From Flavobacterium pectinovorum (GTDB lineage: Bacteria; Bacteroidota; Bacteroidia; Flavobacteriales; Flavobacteriaceae): a stretch of DNA of 45,606 nucleotides. The position numbers and the translations under genes were made by a program. The stretch lies in the NCBI RefSeq assembly GCF_006438875.1, contig NZ_RCZH01000009.1:195253-240858 (forward strand), written 5' to 3'. Each line of letters opens with the position of its first letter. Within the stretch, counting starts at the first letter, position 1. The notes under the pieces were generated by a model, which saw only the letters and a list, made by a program, of their open reading frames with translations, was not told where the DNA came from and searched no databases. Below are positions 17,107-25,011 of the stretch, one piece after another.

Positions 17107-17345
17107 AATCTCGCAAAGTAGCAGAGTCGCAAGTTTTTTTATTTTAAAGCCACAGATTATCAGGATTAAAAAGATTAAAAAAAATCTGCTCGATCTGCTA
17201 AATCTGCGTGAAACAAAAAACTTTGCGACTTTGCGACTTTGCGAGATTTTTTTTAATATGTAAAAATCTGCGTGAAACAAAACAGCATTAAAAAAAATCC
17301 GTTTAAATCCGTGTTTTGCTTTAGCAATCCGTTTCATCCGCGTTC
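17107..17345. repeat. Composite intergenic repeat with 34-base inverted arms
   Basis: The left arm 17107-17140 and right arm 17215-17248 are imperfect inverted copies made of the word GCAAAGTCGCAAAG (right arm reads CTTTGCGACTTTGCG). Between and after them lie variants of AATCTGCGTGAAAC and AATCCGTTT-type words (17162-17345). It fills most of the 355-base gap between kynU and the next gene, with no believable gene inside. Single arms of the same family occur near 24107-24175, 31198-31225 and 45000-45025. Confidence 0.8.
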
Positions 17346-17416
17346 AAACTCATTACATATTCTAATTCTGTAACCTTTCTTCGAAATCATGTAACCACAA
17401 CAAGATAAAGCGACCC

Positions 17417-17424
17417 TAACTTTG
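17417..17424 (+). promoter_or_regulatory. Predicted -7 element for the glycine-zipper lipoprotein gene
   Basis: TAACTTTG matches TAnnTTTG and lies 28 bases before the ATG. A TTG at the ideal upstream distance is not visible. Confidence 0.5.
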
Positions 17425-17452
17425 TAGTGTATAAATTTTTAAAACTACAATC

Positions 17453-17881
17453 ATGAAAAGCTTATGTATTTTACTAGTTGCTTTATCTGTCATTTCTTGT
17501 CAAAATCAAGGGAAAGTAGATATTAATAAGGCAAAACAAGCTAGCATTGATTCGATGAAAGTTGAGATCAATAGACAAAAAGTCATTGATTCGATGAGAA
17601 CGGAAATGGCAAATTTAAGAGAAGAAAAGAGAACGGAATCTCAAAAAGTTGTAGTAGTACATCAACAAGCTGATGGAACTGCAACAACAACTACAACCAA
17701 AAAGAAAGGTTGGAGTAATACCGCTAAGGGAGCCGTAATTGGCGCCGGAGTTGGAGCTGTTACCGGAGCTGTTATCAGTAAGAAAAAAGGTGAAGGAGCC
17801 ATAATTGGTGGTTTAGCCGGAGCTGCTGTTGGTACTGGAACAGGTGCAATCATTGACGGAAGTAAAAAGAAAAAAGAATAG
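17453..17881 (+). CDS. Glycine-zipper lipoprotein
   Basis: 142-residue predicted lipoprotein: hydrophobic signal with the lipobox VISC (Cys16). This is followed by a polar, charged region (about 20-85) containing two repeats of the type IDSM(K/R)xE, then a glycine-zipper domain (about 87-136) with many GA(V/A)xGA repeats and a basic tail. Such domains insert into or pack against membranes; relatives include the YMGG-like and Rickettsia 17-kDa antigen families. It is likely anchored in the outer membrane or facing the periplasm. Specific function unknown. It has its own -7 element and a strong terminator, so it is a single-gene unit. Confidence 0.8.
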   Translation: MKSLCILLVALSVISCQNQGKVDINKAKQASIDSMKVEINRQKVIDSMRTEMANLREEKRTESQKVVVVHQQADGTATTTTTKKKGWSNTAKGAVIGAGVGAVTGAVISKKKGEGAIIGGLAGAAVGTGTGAIIDGSKKKKE

Positions 17882-17906
17882 ATAGTAAAGATCTGCCACA
17901 ATAATA

Positions 17907-17938
17907 AAACCCCGATTCAGAATTGTGAATCGGGGTTT
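17907..17938. terminator. Bidirectional terminator between convergent genes
   Basis: A perfect 13-bp stem (AAACCCCGATTCA / TGAATCGGGGTTT) with a 6-base loop and T-rich tails on both strands. It sits 26 bases after the lipoprotein stop and 7 bases from the stop of the leftward 603-residue gene. Confidence 0.93.
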
Positions 17939-17944
17939 CTATTT

Positions 17945-19756
17945 TTATACTAGTGCCAAAGTCGGAATCTTAATTGCGGCTAATTCTAATTTATAAAAAT
18001 CAAAGTCATTTTTAATCTTATATATATCTGCTGCAAAATAACTTGATGGAGAAAGTAAAGTTTGATAATATTCAATTCCTTCGAGAATATTGGCTTTAAA
18101 AGTATTCCATTTTTTGAGTTGAGAATTGGTGATATCTCCAGAAATAGTATCAATTTCATTTCTAAAATAATCAACGTACATTTTTAATTCTTTCACAAAA
18201 ACATTTGGCCTGTTATCAGTTCTTATAATTGATTTATTTCCATAAATATGACCCAACATATCAGACAAGGAAACTTCTTGGTCAAAATACGCCATATTAG
18301 GCCCAGGACAAATAACAACGCCTTGAGCTTGTCCTTTTATTTGAATATCATTTTCTAAATATGCGGCATTAGCTAATCCAACACATAAACATGATTTTTC
18401 GGTAATAGCAAATTTTGTCTTTTCGAAAACCGGAGTAGACATTGTATCTTTTACAATTTCTAGTTCTTCGAGTTTTAAATCCTGGAATTTTTTCGAAGCT
18501 GTGCAAATTCCTTGTGGATCGTATTCTTTGCTTAAAGCAAGGAATTTTTTAGGACAAGAACTTCCGGCTTTATTTTGCTCAATTCTTTTTTGTTTTAAAA
18601 TTTCATTTGTAGTTCCTCTCAAAGTATTAAACGGAACTCCCAAAGGTGAAATGTGACTTAAATATAAATCCTTTTCTGTAGCATTTATCAATAATTCGCG
18701 GGTTGCTTTATCAACAGAAGTTGCTTCGGGAACCAATAAAAATGGAGATCCCCAACCTACAGAATCTACTTTGTAATTTTCTAATAGAAATTCATGTTCT
18801 TCGGCAGTTCCTACGCCGCCCTGAACGGTAATTTTAAGCGGTAAAGGATTTTCAGGAGTGTGAAGTTGTTTTTGCTGTAATACTTTTATCATCAGCTCAT
18901 GTGCCGATTGAATAAGCTGATCCCTTTTTTGTTTGAATTCTTCCAGAATTGGACCTAATAAAAGTCCGTCTGTAGCAAAAGCGTGTCCACCGCAATTGAG
19001 TCCGGATTCAATTCTGTATTCTGAAACCCAAAGACCTTTTTTTGCTAAAAAGTTTCCCTGAATCATTGCCGATCTAAAGTCGCTTACTTTTAAGATGATT
19101 TTCTTTTTGAGTTCATTATTTTGATTTGGAAAGAAATCAGGAAAATTCTCAAAATAACTAAACAATCTCGGATTCATTCCTGCAGAAAGTACAACCGAGG
19201 ATTCCAGATTACTATTGGCAAAACCTCTTAAAGCCGCATGAGCATCATTAAACTCAATAGGAAGCTGTTCGTTTTTGTCGAAATTATCTTTATCAAGTTT
19301 GGTCATGATATTCACATCGATTAAACCGGCAGAAAGATGTGATTCGATATAACTCTGAATATTTTCTTTGAAAGAAATTCCATCTTCAAGCAAATTCTGA
19401 AAACCTTTTTTGATGTCTGACGAATTAGGTAACATCGCAATATAATTTTCAACAGCAGTTTTGCTTTCTGCTAATTCAGTTTTAAAATTGTCGAATTTTT
19501 GTTTTACAATCTTGTCAACTAAATTAAGATAAGATGTGATTCTTTCCGCTCTGTAATCCTGAAATTTCTGACTGATCTCTTCGTAAGGGAAATTGAATTT
19601 GGTGCTGTAAAAATTACGCATCTTTTCAATTAAATCATCATCGGCGATAGAAACCACAGATGAAATACCAAATTGTGCCACTCTTATTGGGCTGTCAATC
19701 GTATATGCAAGTCCCATAACGGGAATATGAAAAGTGTGTAAAGGTTTTTTTGACAT
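17945..19756 (-). CDS. Unrecognised 603-residue protein, possibly TIM-barrel with Cys clusters
   Basis: I do not recognise this gene with certainty. The N-terminus (HIPVMGLAYTIDSPIRVAQFG, residues 10-30) and the segments VQGGVGTAEEHEFL (311-324) and SVGWGSPFLLVPEA (332-345) resemble phosphate-binding turns of FMN/TIM-barrel oxidoreductases such as nitronate monooxygenases. A helical insertion with many charged residues spans about 41-165. Cysteines are conspicuous: Cys255 in GLNCGGHAFATDG, Cys401, Cys418, Cys456 and Cys458 (SCLCVG), and Cys483 (VICPGP). They could bind a metal or an Fe-S cluster, but this is inference. There is no signal peptide, so it is probably cytoplasmic. An operator-like dyad lies 48 bases upstream (19804-19829). 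Confidence 0.72.
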   Translation of the reverse strand: MSKKPLHTFHIPVMGLAYTIDSPIRVAQFGISSVVSIADDDLIEKMRNFYSTKFNFPYEEISQKFQDYRAERITSYLNLVDKIVKQKFDNFKTELAESKTAVENYIAMLPNSSDIKKGFQNLLEDGISFKENIQSYIESHLSAGLIDVNIMTKLDKDNFDKNEQLPIEFNDAHAALRGFANSNLESSVVLSAGMNPRLFSYFENFPDFFPNQNNELKKKIILKVSDFRSAMIQGNFLAKKGLWVSEYRIESGLNCGGHAFATDGLLLGPILEEFKQKRDQLIQSAHELMIKVLQQKQLHTPENPLPLKITVQGGVGTAEEHEFLLENYKVDSVGWGSPFLLVPEATSVDKATRELLINATEKDLYLSHISPLGVPFNTLRGTTNEILKQKRIEQNKAGSSCPKKFLALSKEYDPQGICTASKKFQDLKLEELEIVKDTMSTPVFEKTKFAITEKSCLCVGLANAAYLENDIQIKGQAQGVVICPGPNMAYFDQEVSLSDMLGHIYGNKSIIRTDNRPNVFVKELKMYVDYFRNEIDTISGDITNSQLKKWNTFKANILEGIEYYQTLLSPSSYFAADIYKIKNDFDFYKLELAAIKIPTLALV

Positions 19757-19779
19757 TTGTTTTCTAATTAAAATAAAAG

Positions 19780-19829
19780 CAAATGTTGGAAAAAGAATTT
19801 ACCTAAAACATGATAAGTGTCATGTTTTA
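19780..19829 (-). promoter_or_regulatory. Operator-like dyad plus -7 element upstream of the 603-residue gene
   Basis: A perfect 10-bp dyad TAAAACATGA-N6-TCATGTTTTA occupies 19804-19829. On the minus strand AACATTTG (19787-19780) differs from TAnnTTTG by one base. If transcription starts about 7 bases further on, the dyad centre falls at roughly -41, the spacing used by class II activators of the Crp/Fnr family. Which regulator binds cannot be told from sequence. Confidence 0.55.
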
Positions 19830-19846
19830 AAATGATTGAAAAATGG

Positions 19847-19958
19847 TCGCCACGAATTTCACGAATTTACACTAATTTTTAGTTGTATTGGTTTAAAAAG
19901 AATTCGTGCTAATTCGTGAAATTGCTTCGTCTGTTCGCCATCGCTCGGGTCGTGGCGA
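19847..19958. repeat. Interrupted palindrome (CGCCACGAATTTCACGAATT type)
   Basis: The outer arms TCGCCACGA (19847-19855) and TCGTGGCGA (19950-19958) and inner arms AATTTCACGAATT (19855-19867) and AATTCGTGAAATT (19911-19923) pair perfectly. A 26-base GC-rich segment (19924-19949) is inserted on the right side only. It lies between two leftward genes and may end transcription of the AsmA-like gene upstream. Confidence 0.75.
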
Positions 19959-19968
19959 AAAAAATAAT

Positions 19969-21531
19969 CTAAATCAAAATCTTTTTTAAAGACTCTGCGA
20001 TGCTTCTCCATAGAAAATTGTAGAATGACTTTTCGGGAATGCGATCCAATTCAACGTCAGCTTTTTTGCTTTTATCGCCAGAGTCATTTTTCAGCAATAA
20101 ATTAGCAACGGCTGTTTTTAGTTTGGCCTCTTTTTCACGATCTTTCTTTTTAAATAATTTTACTTTTAGATCTTCATAATCAAGTATTGCATTTCCTTTG
20201 GCGCTATCGTCATTTCCGTAAAAATTAAAATGATATTTATTAAATTTCCCTGTGAAGGTTGTGTTTATATAAGGTTTTGTAAATCTTTCCATTGCCGCGA
20301 CATTAAAATTCGAGATCGTTCCCTGAATATGAAAGCTGTCTTTTTGATCAAGAACATTAAAATTCCAATTGACGTTTAAAGGTGACGTTTTCATGAACAG
20401 ACAATTGACTTTGATTTTTACATCGGCCATTTTTTTGAGACCGAAACCACTTTTGATGTTTGTTACCTGCATATTAAAACGGTCGAAATTTAAAATGCCG
20501 GGACCTTTCGAAAAATCAATTTCTTCTTCATAAACCAATTTCGATTTAAGAATTTGTATCGTATCGATTTGAAGCGGAAATTTAATTTTGCGAAGTAATG
20601 CATTGTAGAGATATTTTTTACTCAAATCATCTTTCGGCATTTTGTTGCGATAAATATTAGCGTCAACATGATGGGCAACAATTGAATTTGCTTTAAAAAA
20701 GAAACGTTCATTTTTAAAACCCCAATCCATTTTTTCAATATCTGCCGAATCAAGTTTTATCGTGTAAATGTCTTTTTCTTTCTCTAGTTTTGGAACAAAT
20801 TCTTTGCGGGTAAATTCGGGTAAATAAGAGAAATTCGTAACTCGTAAAAAGCTGTTTTCTGTACTGATTTTACCAATATTCAGATGATAAAACACATTTG
20901 GCTTGTAATACAAACTATCACAGACCAAATAATATTTTTCGAAGTGCATCGGAATTTTTTCTTTCAATGTAGCATCAGTGATTAATATGCCTTCAAGTTT
21001 CAGGATAATGTTTTTGATGCTAAAAATGGGTTTACTGGTTTTCAGAGAAACCACGTCGACACTTCCTTCGTTGAGGTAAATGTTGGAGACGGCAATAATT
21101 TTCCGAAAAGGCTCAATGATTTCAGTTTGAATGCTTTTGCGATTGTTTATAAGCTTTTCGTCTTTTTTGTACAAAATCACTCTGGCTTTGTTGATTGTAA
21201 TGCTTTCGGCCTGAATAATATCGTGAAAAGCCAGATCCCAAATATTAAAATGTTTAATAGTGATGGATTCTATTTTGGAGTAAATACCAGTTTTTGTTTT
21301 GGTGTTTTTTGGTTGGTTTTTGGGATGAACCAATAAAGTCTGCGCATTGATATCTCTGGACCAAAGCGAGACTTCAATTTTTTCGTAATTAATATTATAA
21401 GCCGTTTTGTTTTTCTCGTGTATAATGATTGGTAATTGTTTTTTTATCCAATAATTGAGACCAATATTGACTAAAATCACAAAAAGAAAGAGAGAAATTA
21501 CAACTATTGCTATTTTTTTATAGACAGACAT
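19969..21531 (-). CDS. AsmA/DUF748-like membrane-anchored protein
   Basis: 520 residues with a single N-terminal transmembrane anchor (about residues 6-28) followed by a short basic segment and a long beta-rich, repetitive periplasmic region. The start KIAIVVISLFLFVILVNIGL and the segment LPIIIHEKNKTAYNINYEKIEVSLWSR resemble AsmA-like and DUF748 proteins, which line bridge-like lipid-transfer structures in the envelope. The C-terminal part is very basic (many Lys) and ends with a predicted amphipathic segment. The family call is moderate; no catalytic residues are expected. It is transcribed divergently from the penicillin-acylase-like gene, with 117 bases between the starts. Confidence 0.6.
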   Translation of the reverse strand: MSVYKKIAIVVISLFLFVILVNIGLNYWIKKQLPIIIHEKNKTAYNINYEKIEVSLWSRDINAQTLLVHPKNQPKNTKTKTGIYSKIESITIKHFNIWDLAFHDIIQAESITINKARVILYKKDEKLINNRKSIQTEIIEPFRKIIAVSNIYLNEGSVDVVSLKTSKPIFSIKNIILKLEGILITDATLKEKIPMHFEKYYLVCDSLYYKPNVFYHLNIGKISTENSFLRVTNFSYLPEFTRKEFVPKLEKEKDIYTIKLDSADIEKMDWGFKNERFFFKANSIVAHHVDANIYRNKMPKDDLSKKYLYNALLRKIKFPLQIDTIQILKSKLVYEEEIDFSKGPGILNFDRFNMQVTNIKSGFGLKKMADVKIKVNCLFMKTSPLNVNWNFNVLDQKDSFHIQGTISNFNVAAMERFTKPYINTTFTGKFNKYHFNFYGNDDSAKGNAILDYEDLKVKLFKKKDREKEAKLKTAVANLLLKNDSGDKSKKADVELDRIPEKSFYNFLWRSIAESLKKILI

Positions 21532-21648
21532 TTATAGTATTGATTTTAAATACATAAATTTAGACTTTTAAAAGCGGTGTTCCTTACAGGATTTAAACAT
21601 TAAGTTACATCATTACAGAATCATTTATCATTATACGTTTTTATAAAT

Positions 21649-24039
21649 ATGAGAAAAATTAAAAAAATACTGCTGGTTCTATTGGTGTTGATTGTTGTTC
21701 TTGGAATAGGTTTATGTGCCTATATCTTTCATTTGAAACCCAAATATGAGGGAGAAGTTCAGTTGAAAAATCTCGAGAAAGAAACTACGGTATATTTTGA
21801 TGATTTTGGTGTGCCCCATATTTATGCTGATTCTGAAAAAGATGCTATGACGGCTTTGGGTTATGTTCATGCGCAGGAAAGATTGTGGCAAATGGAATTG
21901 CTTCGCAGAATTGCACCCGGAAGATTGTCTGAAATTTTTGGATCTGTTGCGCTTAAAAATGATAAGTTTTTCTCCGGAATTGGTATCGAAGAAGCTTCGG
22001 CGAAAGCCATTGCCAAATTAGATAAAAACAGTCAGAGTTATAAAATGACAATAGCTTATCTGGATGGAATTAATCAATATTTAGAAGAAGGTCCAACGCC
22101 GGTCGAGTTTACTTTGGTTGGAGTAAAAAAGGAAAAATTTACTATAAAAGACGTTTATAATATTTTTGGATATATGTCATTTAGTTTTGCAATGGCACAA
22201 AAAACAGACCCTTTATTGACTTTTGTCCGTGATAAATATGGAGCCGAATATTTGAAAGATTTAGGAATTGAAGGTGAATTTAATACGACGAGAATTAAGA
22301 TTTCTAAAGAGAATATGGAAGAATACACTACGATTTCAAAATCTGTAGCGGCATTGTTGGATAATTCGCCAATTCCTCCATTTGTTGGAAGTAATAGTTG
22401 GGTTGCGGAACCCAATAAAACTAAAAGCGGAAAGGTAATTTTTGCAAATGATCCGCATATTGGTTTTTCACAGCCGGCAACTTGGTACGAAGCACATTTA
22501 GTTACGCCAGATTTTGAATTATACGGCTGTTATTTAGCCGGAACTCCATATCCGTTACTAGCTCATAATCGTAATTATGCTTATGGATTGACCATGTTCG
22601 AAAACGATGATATTGATTTTTATCAGGAAAAAAATAAAGCAGGAGATCCAAACCAATATCAAACGCCAACAGGTTTTGCAACTTATGAAACCAGAAAAAA
22701 GACAATCAAAGTAAAAGATACTTTGGATGTGGTTTTGACGGTTAAATCAAGCCGACACGGACCAATTATGAATGATGTTTTAGATCGTTTGGACAAGAAA
22801 AATCCAATTGCAATGTCATGGATTTACACGCAACAACCTATCCAAATTTTAGATGCCGTCTATGGACTTTCGCATGCTAAAAGCAAAGACGATTTTAGAA
22901 AAGCAGTTCAATTGGTTGCTGCGCCGGGATTAAATGTAATGTATGGCGATGCTAAAGGAAATGTAGCTTGGTGGGCAACAGGAACACTTTATAAACATGA
23001 TAAAGGAGTGAATTCATTTCTTATTTTGGATGGTGCAAGCGGTAAAGATGATATTAAGGAATATCTTGATTTCTCAAAGAATCCATCATCTGAAAATCCG
23101 AAGTGGGGTTATGTTTATTCGGCAAACAATCAGCCGGAAGCAATTGATGGTTATTTATATCCGGGATATTATTTGCCTGAAGATCGAGCCAAAAGAATTT
23201 CCGGTTTAATGGATGCAAAATCAGATTGGGATAAAGAAGCGATTAGTAAAATGATTTTTGATAATACTTCTCCAATTGCGCCAGGCGTGGTTAAGAGTTT
23301 AATTTCGAATGTAAATAGTAGTTCACTTTCGTCAAAAGAAAAAGAAGCTATCGAAGTTTTGAAATCATGGAAAGGAACCAATAATTTGGAAGATGTTGGT
23401 CCAACGATTTACAATAAATGGATTTATTTATATCTAAAAAATACTTTTGAAGATGAAATGGGTTCTGAAAATCTTGCTTTATTTCTGGATACCTCTTTAG
23501 GCAAACAAATTATTGCGAGACAAATTGAGAATGAAAACTCAGTTTGGTGGGATAATATTAAAACCAAAAACGTAAAAGAAACCAGAAGTGAAATTGTTTC
23601 AAAATCTTTCCATGAAGCTGTAGCGGCACTTCAGACACAATTAGGAACTCAGGTTGCTGATTGGAATTGGGGAAAAGTGCATACAGTTGAACACGAACAT
23701 CCGTTAGGGAAAGTAGCAGCATTACGTAAATTATTCAACGTTGGTCCTTTTGCAGATCCGGGTTCAAATGAAGTTATAAACAATCAGTTTTTCGGATTTA
23801 ATAAAGAAGGGAAATATTATGTAAAAGGTGGACCTTCAACAAGAAGAATCGTCGATTTCTCAGATATCGAAAACAGTTGGAGTATTCTGCCAACCGGACA
23901 ATCCGGAAATCCGTTTAGTAAACATTATAGCGATCAGGCGGAAATGTACAATGCCGGAAAATTCAGAAAAATGAAATTGAATAAAGAAGAGATTATAAAA
24001 ACATCAACTAAATTGGTTTTTAAGCCGAAAAGGGAGTAG
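21649..24039 (+). CDS. Penicillin acylase family N-terminal-nucleophile hydrolase
   Basis: 796 residues with an N-terminal transmembrane or signal segment (about 6-28). The alpha-chain part contains the typical DDFGVPHIYADSEKDAM and ALGYVHAQERLWQMELLRR segments. The autocatalytic cleavage site is visible as G247-S248 in GSNSWV: Ser248 would become the N-terminal nucleophile of the beta chain. The beta chain then carries NDPHIGFSQPATWYEAHL and PGLNVMYGDAKGNVAWWATG. The family cleaves amide bonds of beta-lactams, acyl-homoserine lactones or other N-acyl compounds; the substrate here is unknown. It is exported and probably periplasmic. The gene is monocistronic and is followed by repeats. Confidence 0.93.
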   Translation: MRKIKKILLVLLVLIVVLGIGLCAYIFHLKPKYEGEVQLKNLEKETTVYFDDFGVPHIYADSEKDAMTALGYVHAQERLWQMELLRRIAPGRLSEIFGSVALKNDKFFSGIGIEEASAKAIAKLDKNSQSYKMTIAYLDGINQYLEEGPTPVEFTLVGVKKEKFTIKDVYNIFGYMSFSFAMAQKTDPLLTFVRDKYGAEYLKDLGIEGEFNTTRIKISKENMEEYTTISKSVAALLDNSPIPPFVGSNSWVAEPNKTKSGKVIFANDPHIGFSQPATWYEAHLVTPDFELYGCYLAGTPYPLLAHNRNYAYGLTMFENDDIDFYQEKNKAGDPNQYQTPTGFATYETRKKTIKVKDTLDVVLTVKSSRHGPIMNDVLDRLDKKNPIAMSWIYTQQPIQILDAVYGLSHAKSKDDFRKAVQLVAAPGLNVMYGDAKGNVAWWATGTLYKHDKGVNSFLILDGASGKDDIKEYLDFSKNPSSENPKWGYVYSANNQPEAIDGYLYPGYYLPEDRAKRISGLMDAKSDWDKEAISKMIFDNTSPIAPGVVKSLISNVNSSSLSSKEKEAIEVLKSWKGTNNLEDVGPTIYNKWIYLYLKNTFEDEMGSENLALFLDTSLGKQIIARQIENENSVWWDNIKTKNVKETRSEIVSKSFHEAVAALQTQLGTQVADWNWGKVHTVEHEHPLGKVAALRKLFNVGPFADPGSNEVINNQFFGFNKEGKYYVKGGPSTRRIVDFSDIENSWSILPTGQSGNPFSKHYSDQAEMYNAGKFRKMKLNKEEIIKTSTKLVFKPKRE

Positions 24040-24054
24040 GTTTTTTTGTTTCGG

Positions 24055-24180
24055 GATTTTGAAGTTTCAAGTTTCAGGTTTCAAGTTTTTGGCTTGTGTG
24101 GTTTTACCGCAAAGCACGCAAAGTTTTTTTGCAGAGTTTCGCAAAGGGTTTGCGTTTTACTGCAAAGAGCACAAAGGTTT
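24055..24180. repeat. Repeat-derived intergenic DNA after the acylase gene
   Basis: The left part holds AGTTTCAAGTTTCAGGTTT-like words (24063-24086, same family as 15719-15785). The right part holds ACCGCAAAGCACGCAAAG and further GCAAAG words (24107-24175, same family as 17107-17248). An open frame of 97 codons runs through it and the next two repeats, but its product is only translated repeat. Confidence 0.7.
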
Positions 24181-24190
24181 CGGCTTACCT

Positions 24191-24224
24191 AATCTTTGTC
24201 AAAGTTTAAACTTTGACAAAGATT
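24191..24224. repeat. Perfect 34-base palindrome
   Basis: AATCTTTGTCAAAGTTT is followed directly by its exact reverse complement, with no spacer. Confidence 0.95.
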
Positions 24225-24230
24225 TGAAGA

Positions 24231-24313
24231 CCTCAGAACCTCAGAACCTCAGAACCTCAGAACCTCAGAACCTCAGAACCTCAGAACCTCAGAACCTCAG
24301 AACCTCAGAACCT
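24231..24313 (+). repeat. Tandem octamer CCTCAGAA, ten copies
   Basis: Ten uninterrupted copies of CCTCAGAA (24231-24310) followed by CCT. A degenerate version (CCTCTGAACCTCTGCAAC) continues at 24330-24349. It lies between two genes that converge here and has the properties of a slippage-prone microsatellite. Confidence 0.95.
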
Positions 24314-24356
24314 AAAAAAAACCTTTGTTCCTCTGAACCTCTGCAACTTTGAACCT

Positions 24357-24806
24357 TTACTTAGAAATATATCTCCCACGAACAACATCATTGGCAAATA
24401 TCTCTAAATTATATGCAAGCGCATCGTTAGTTGTCATTGCATTTGCAGTTTGAAAGGCTGTGTCTTTTTGATATGTTTTTAATAAAGTTTCCAGGTCTAT
24501 TTCGTTATAAAACGCAAACATATTATAAACCGCATCTTTGAAGTTTTTATAATTGATGCTTTCTGTTGTTTCAAGCGTTTTTTGATCGTTCCATTTTTCT
24601 GCTGTAGCGGCTTCGTTTATGGTTGTCAGGCAAAAATCTATGACATAATTTTTGTAATGTGCTGCATCAACAATTTTGTCAATGATGATTTTATTTTGTT
24701 GTGTTGGCATTGCTACTTTTGGTGCAGATGTTTGAGAAATAGCAACAAAAGGAATAAACATGCATACTAGTAACACTAAAAGAGTTTGCTTCTTTAATTT
24801 TTTCAT
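24357..24806 (-). CDS. Small secreted protein of unknown function
   Basis: 149 residues with a clear signal peptide (about 1-25, ending AISQ) and a helical mature part with no recognised motif. A single Cys (FCLTTINEAA) is present, and the protein ends VVRGRYISK. I know no function for it; similar short secreted helical proteins are common in Flavobacteria. The stop lies next to the octamer repeat. The gene upstream on the same strand (25012-26469) is separated from it by a terminator, so it is likely transcribed alone. Confidence 0.7.
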   Translation of the reverse strand: MKKLKKQTLLVLLVCMFIPFVAISQTSAPKVAMPTQQNKIIIDKIVDAAHYKNYVIDFCLTTINEAATAEKWNDQKTLETTESINYKNFKDAVYNMFAFYNEIDLETLLKTYQKDTAFQTANAMTTNDALAYNLEIFANDVVRGRYISK

Positions 24807-24921
24807 AGGTTATAAATTGGTATAAATTACAGCTGCAACAGTTGTAATTTTAGATTTGTTTTGGCAGTGCTAAAATAGTTTTTTTATAATAAATATGGAA
24901 TCAGAAAATGAGATTTCACAT

Positions 24922-24967
24922 AAAAAAACTCCGATAATTTTGGTGATAAACCAGAACTATCGGAGTT
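24922..24967 (-). terminator. Terminator of the serine hydrolase gene
   Basis: Read on the minus strand: AACTCCGATA / TATCGGAGTT (10 bp) with a 21-base loop, followed by a run of T. It lies about 45 bases beyond the stop at 25012. Confidence 0.8.
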
Positions 24968-25011
24968 AGTAAGATTAGGATTACCGTCCTTGAATACTTA
25001 TCTTATAAAGA

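Noticed and set aside
17086..17337. Open frame of 83 codons on the minus strand after kynU
   Set aside because: It is entirely inside the composite repeat; its composition (KRIAKAKHG, SRRFSRSSRF) reflects the repeats.
17662..17901. Frame antisense to the glycine-zipper gene
   Set aside because: Pro/Ala/Val-rich shadow of the Gly/Ala-rich zipper codons; it also covers a terminator arm.
24231..24313. Possible CRISPR array
   Set aside because: The repeats are 8 bases, directly adjacent and without spacers; there are no cas genes. It is a simple tandem repeat.
24059..24352. Open frame of 97 codons on the plus strand
   Set aside because: It runs through three intergenic repeats. The product consists of repeated TSEPQNLR caused by the octamer array, has no leader, and is not credible as a gene.
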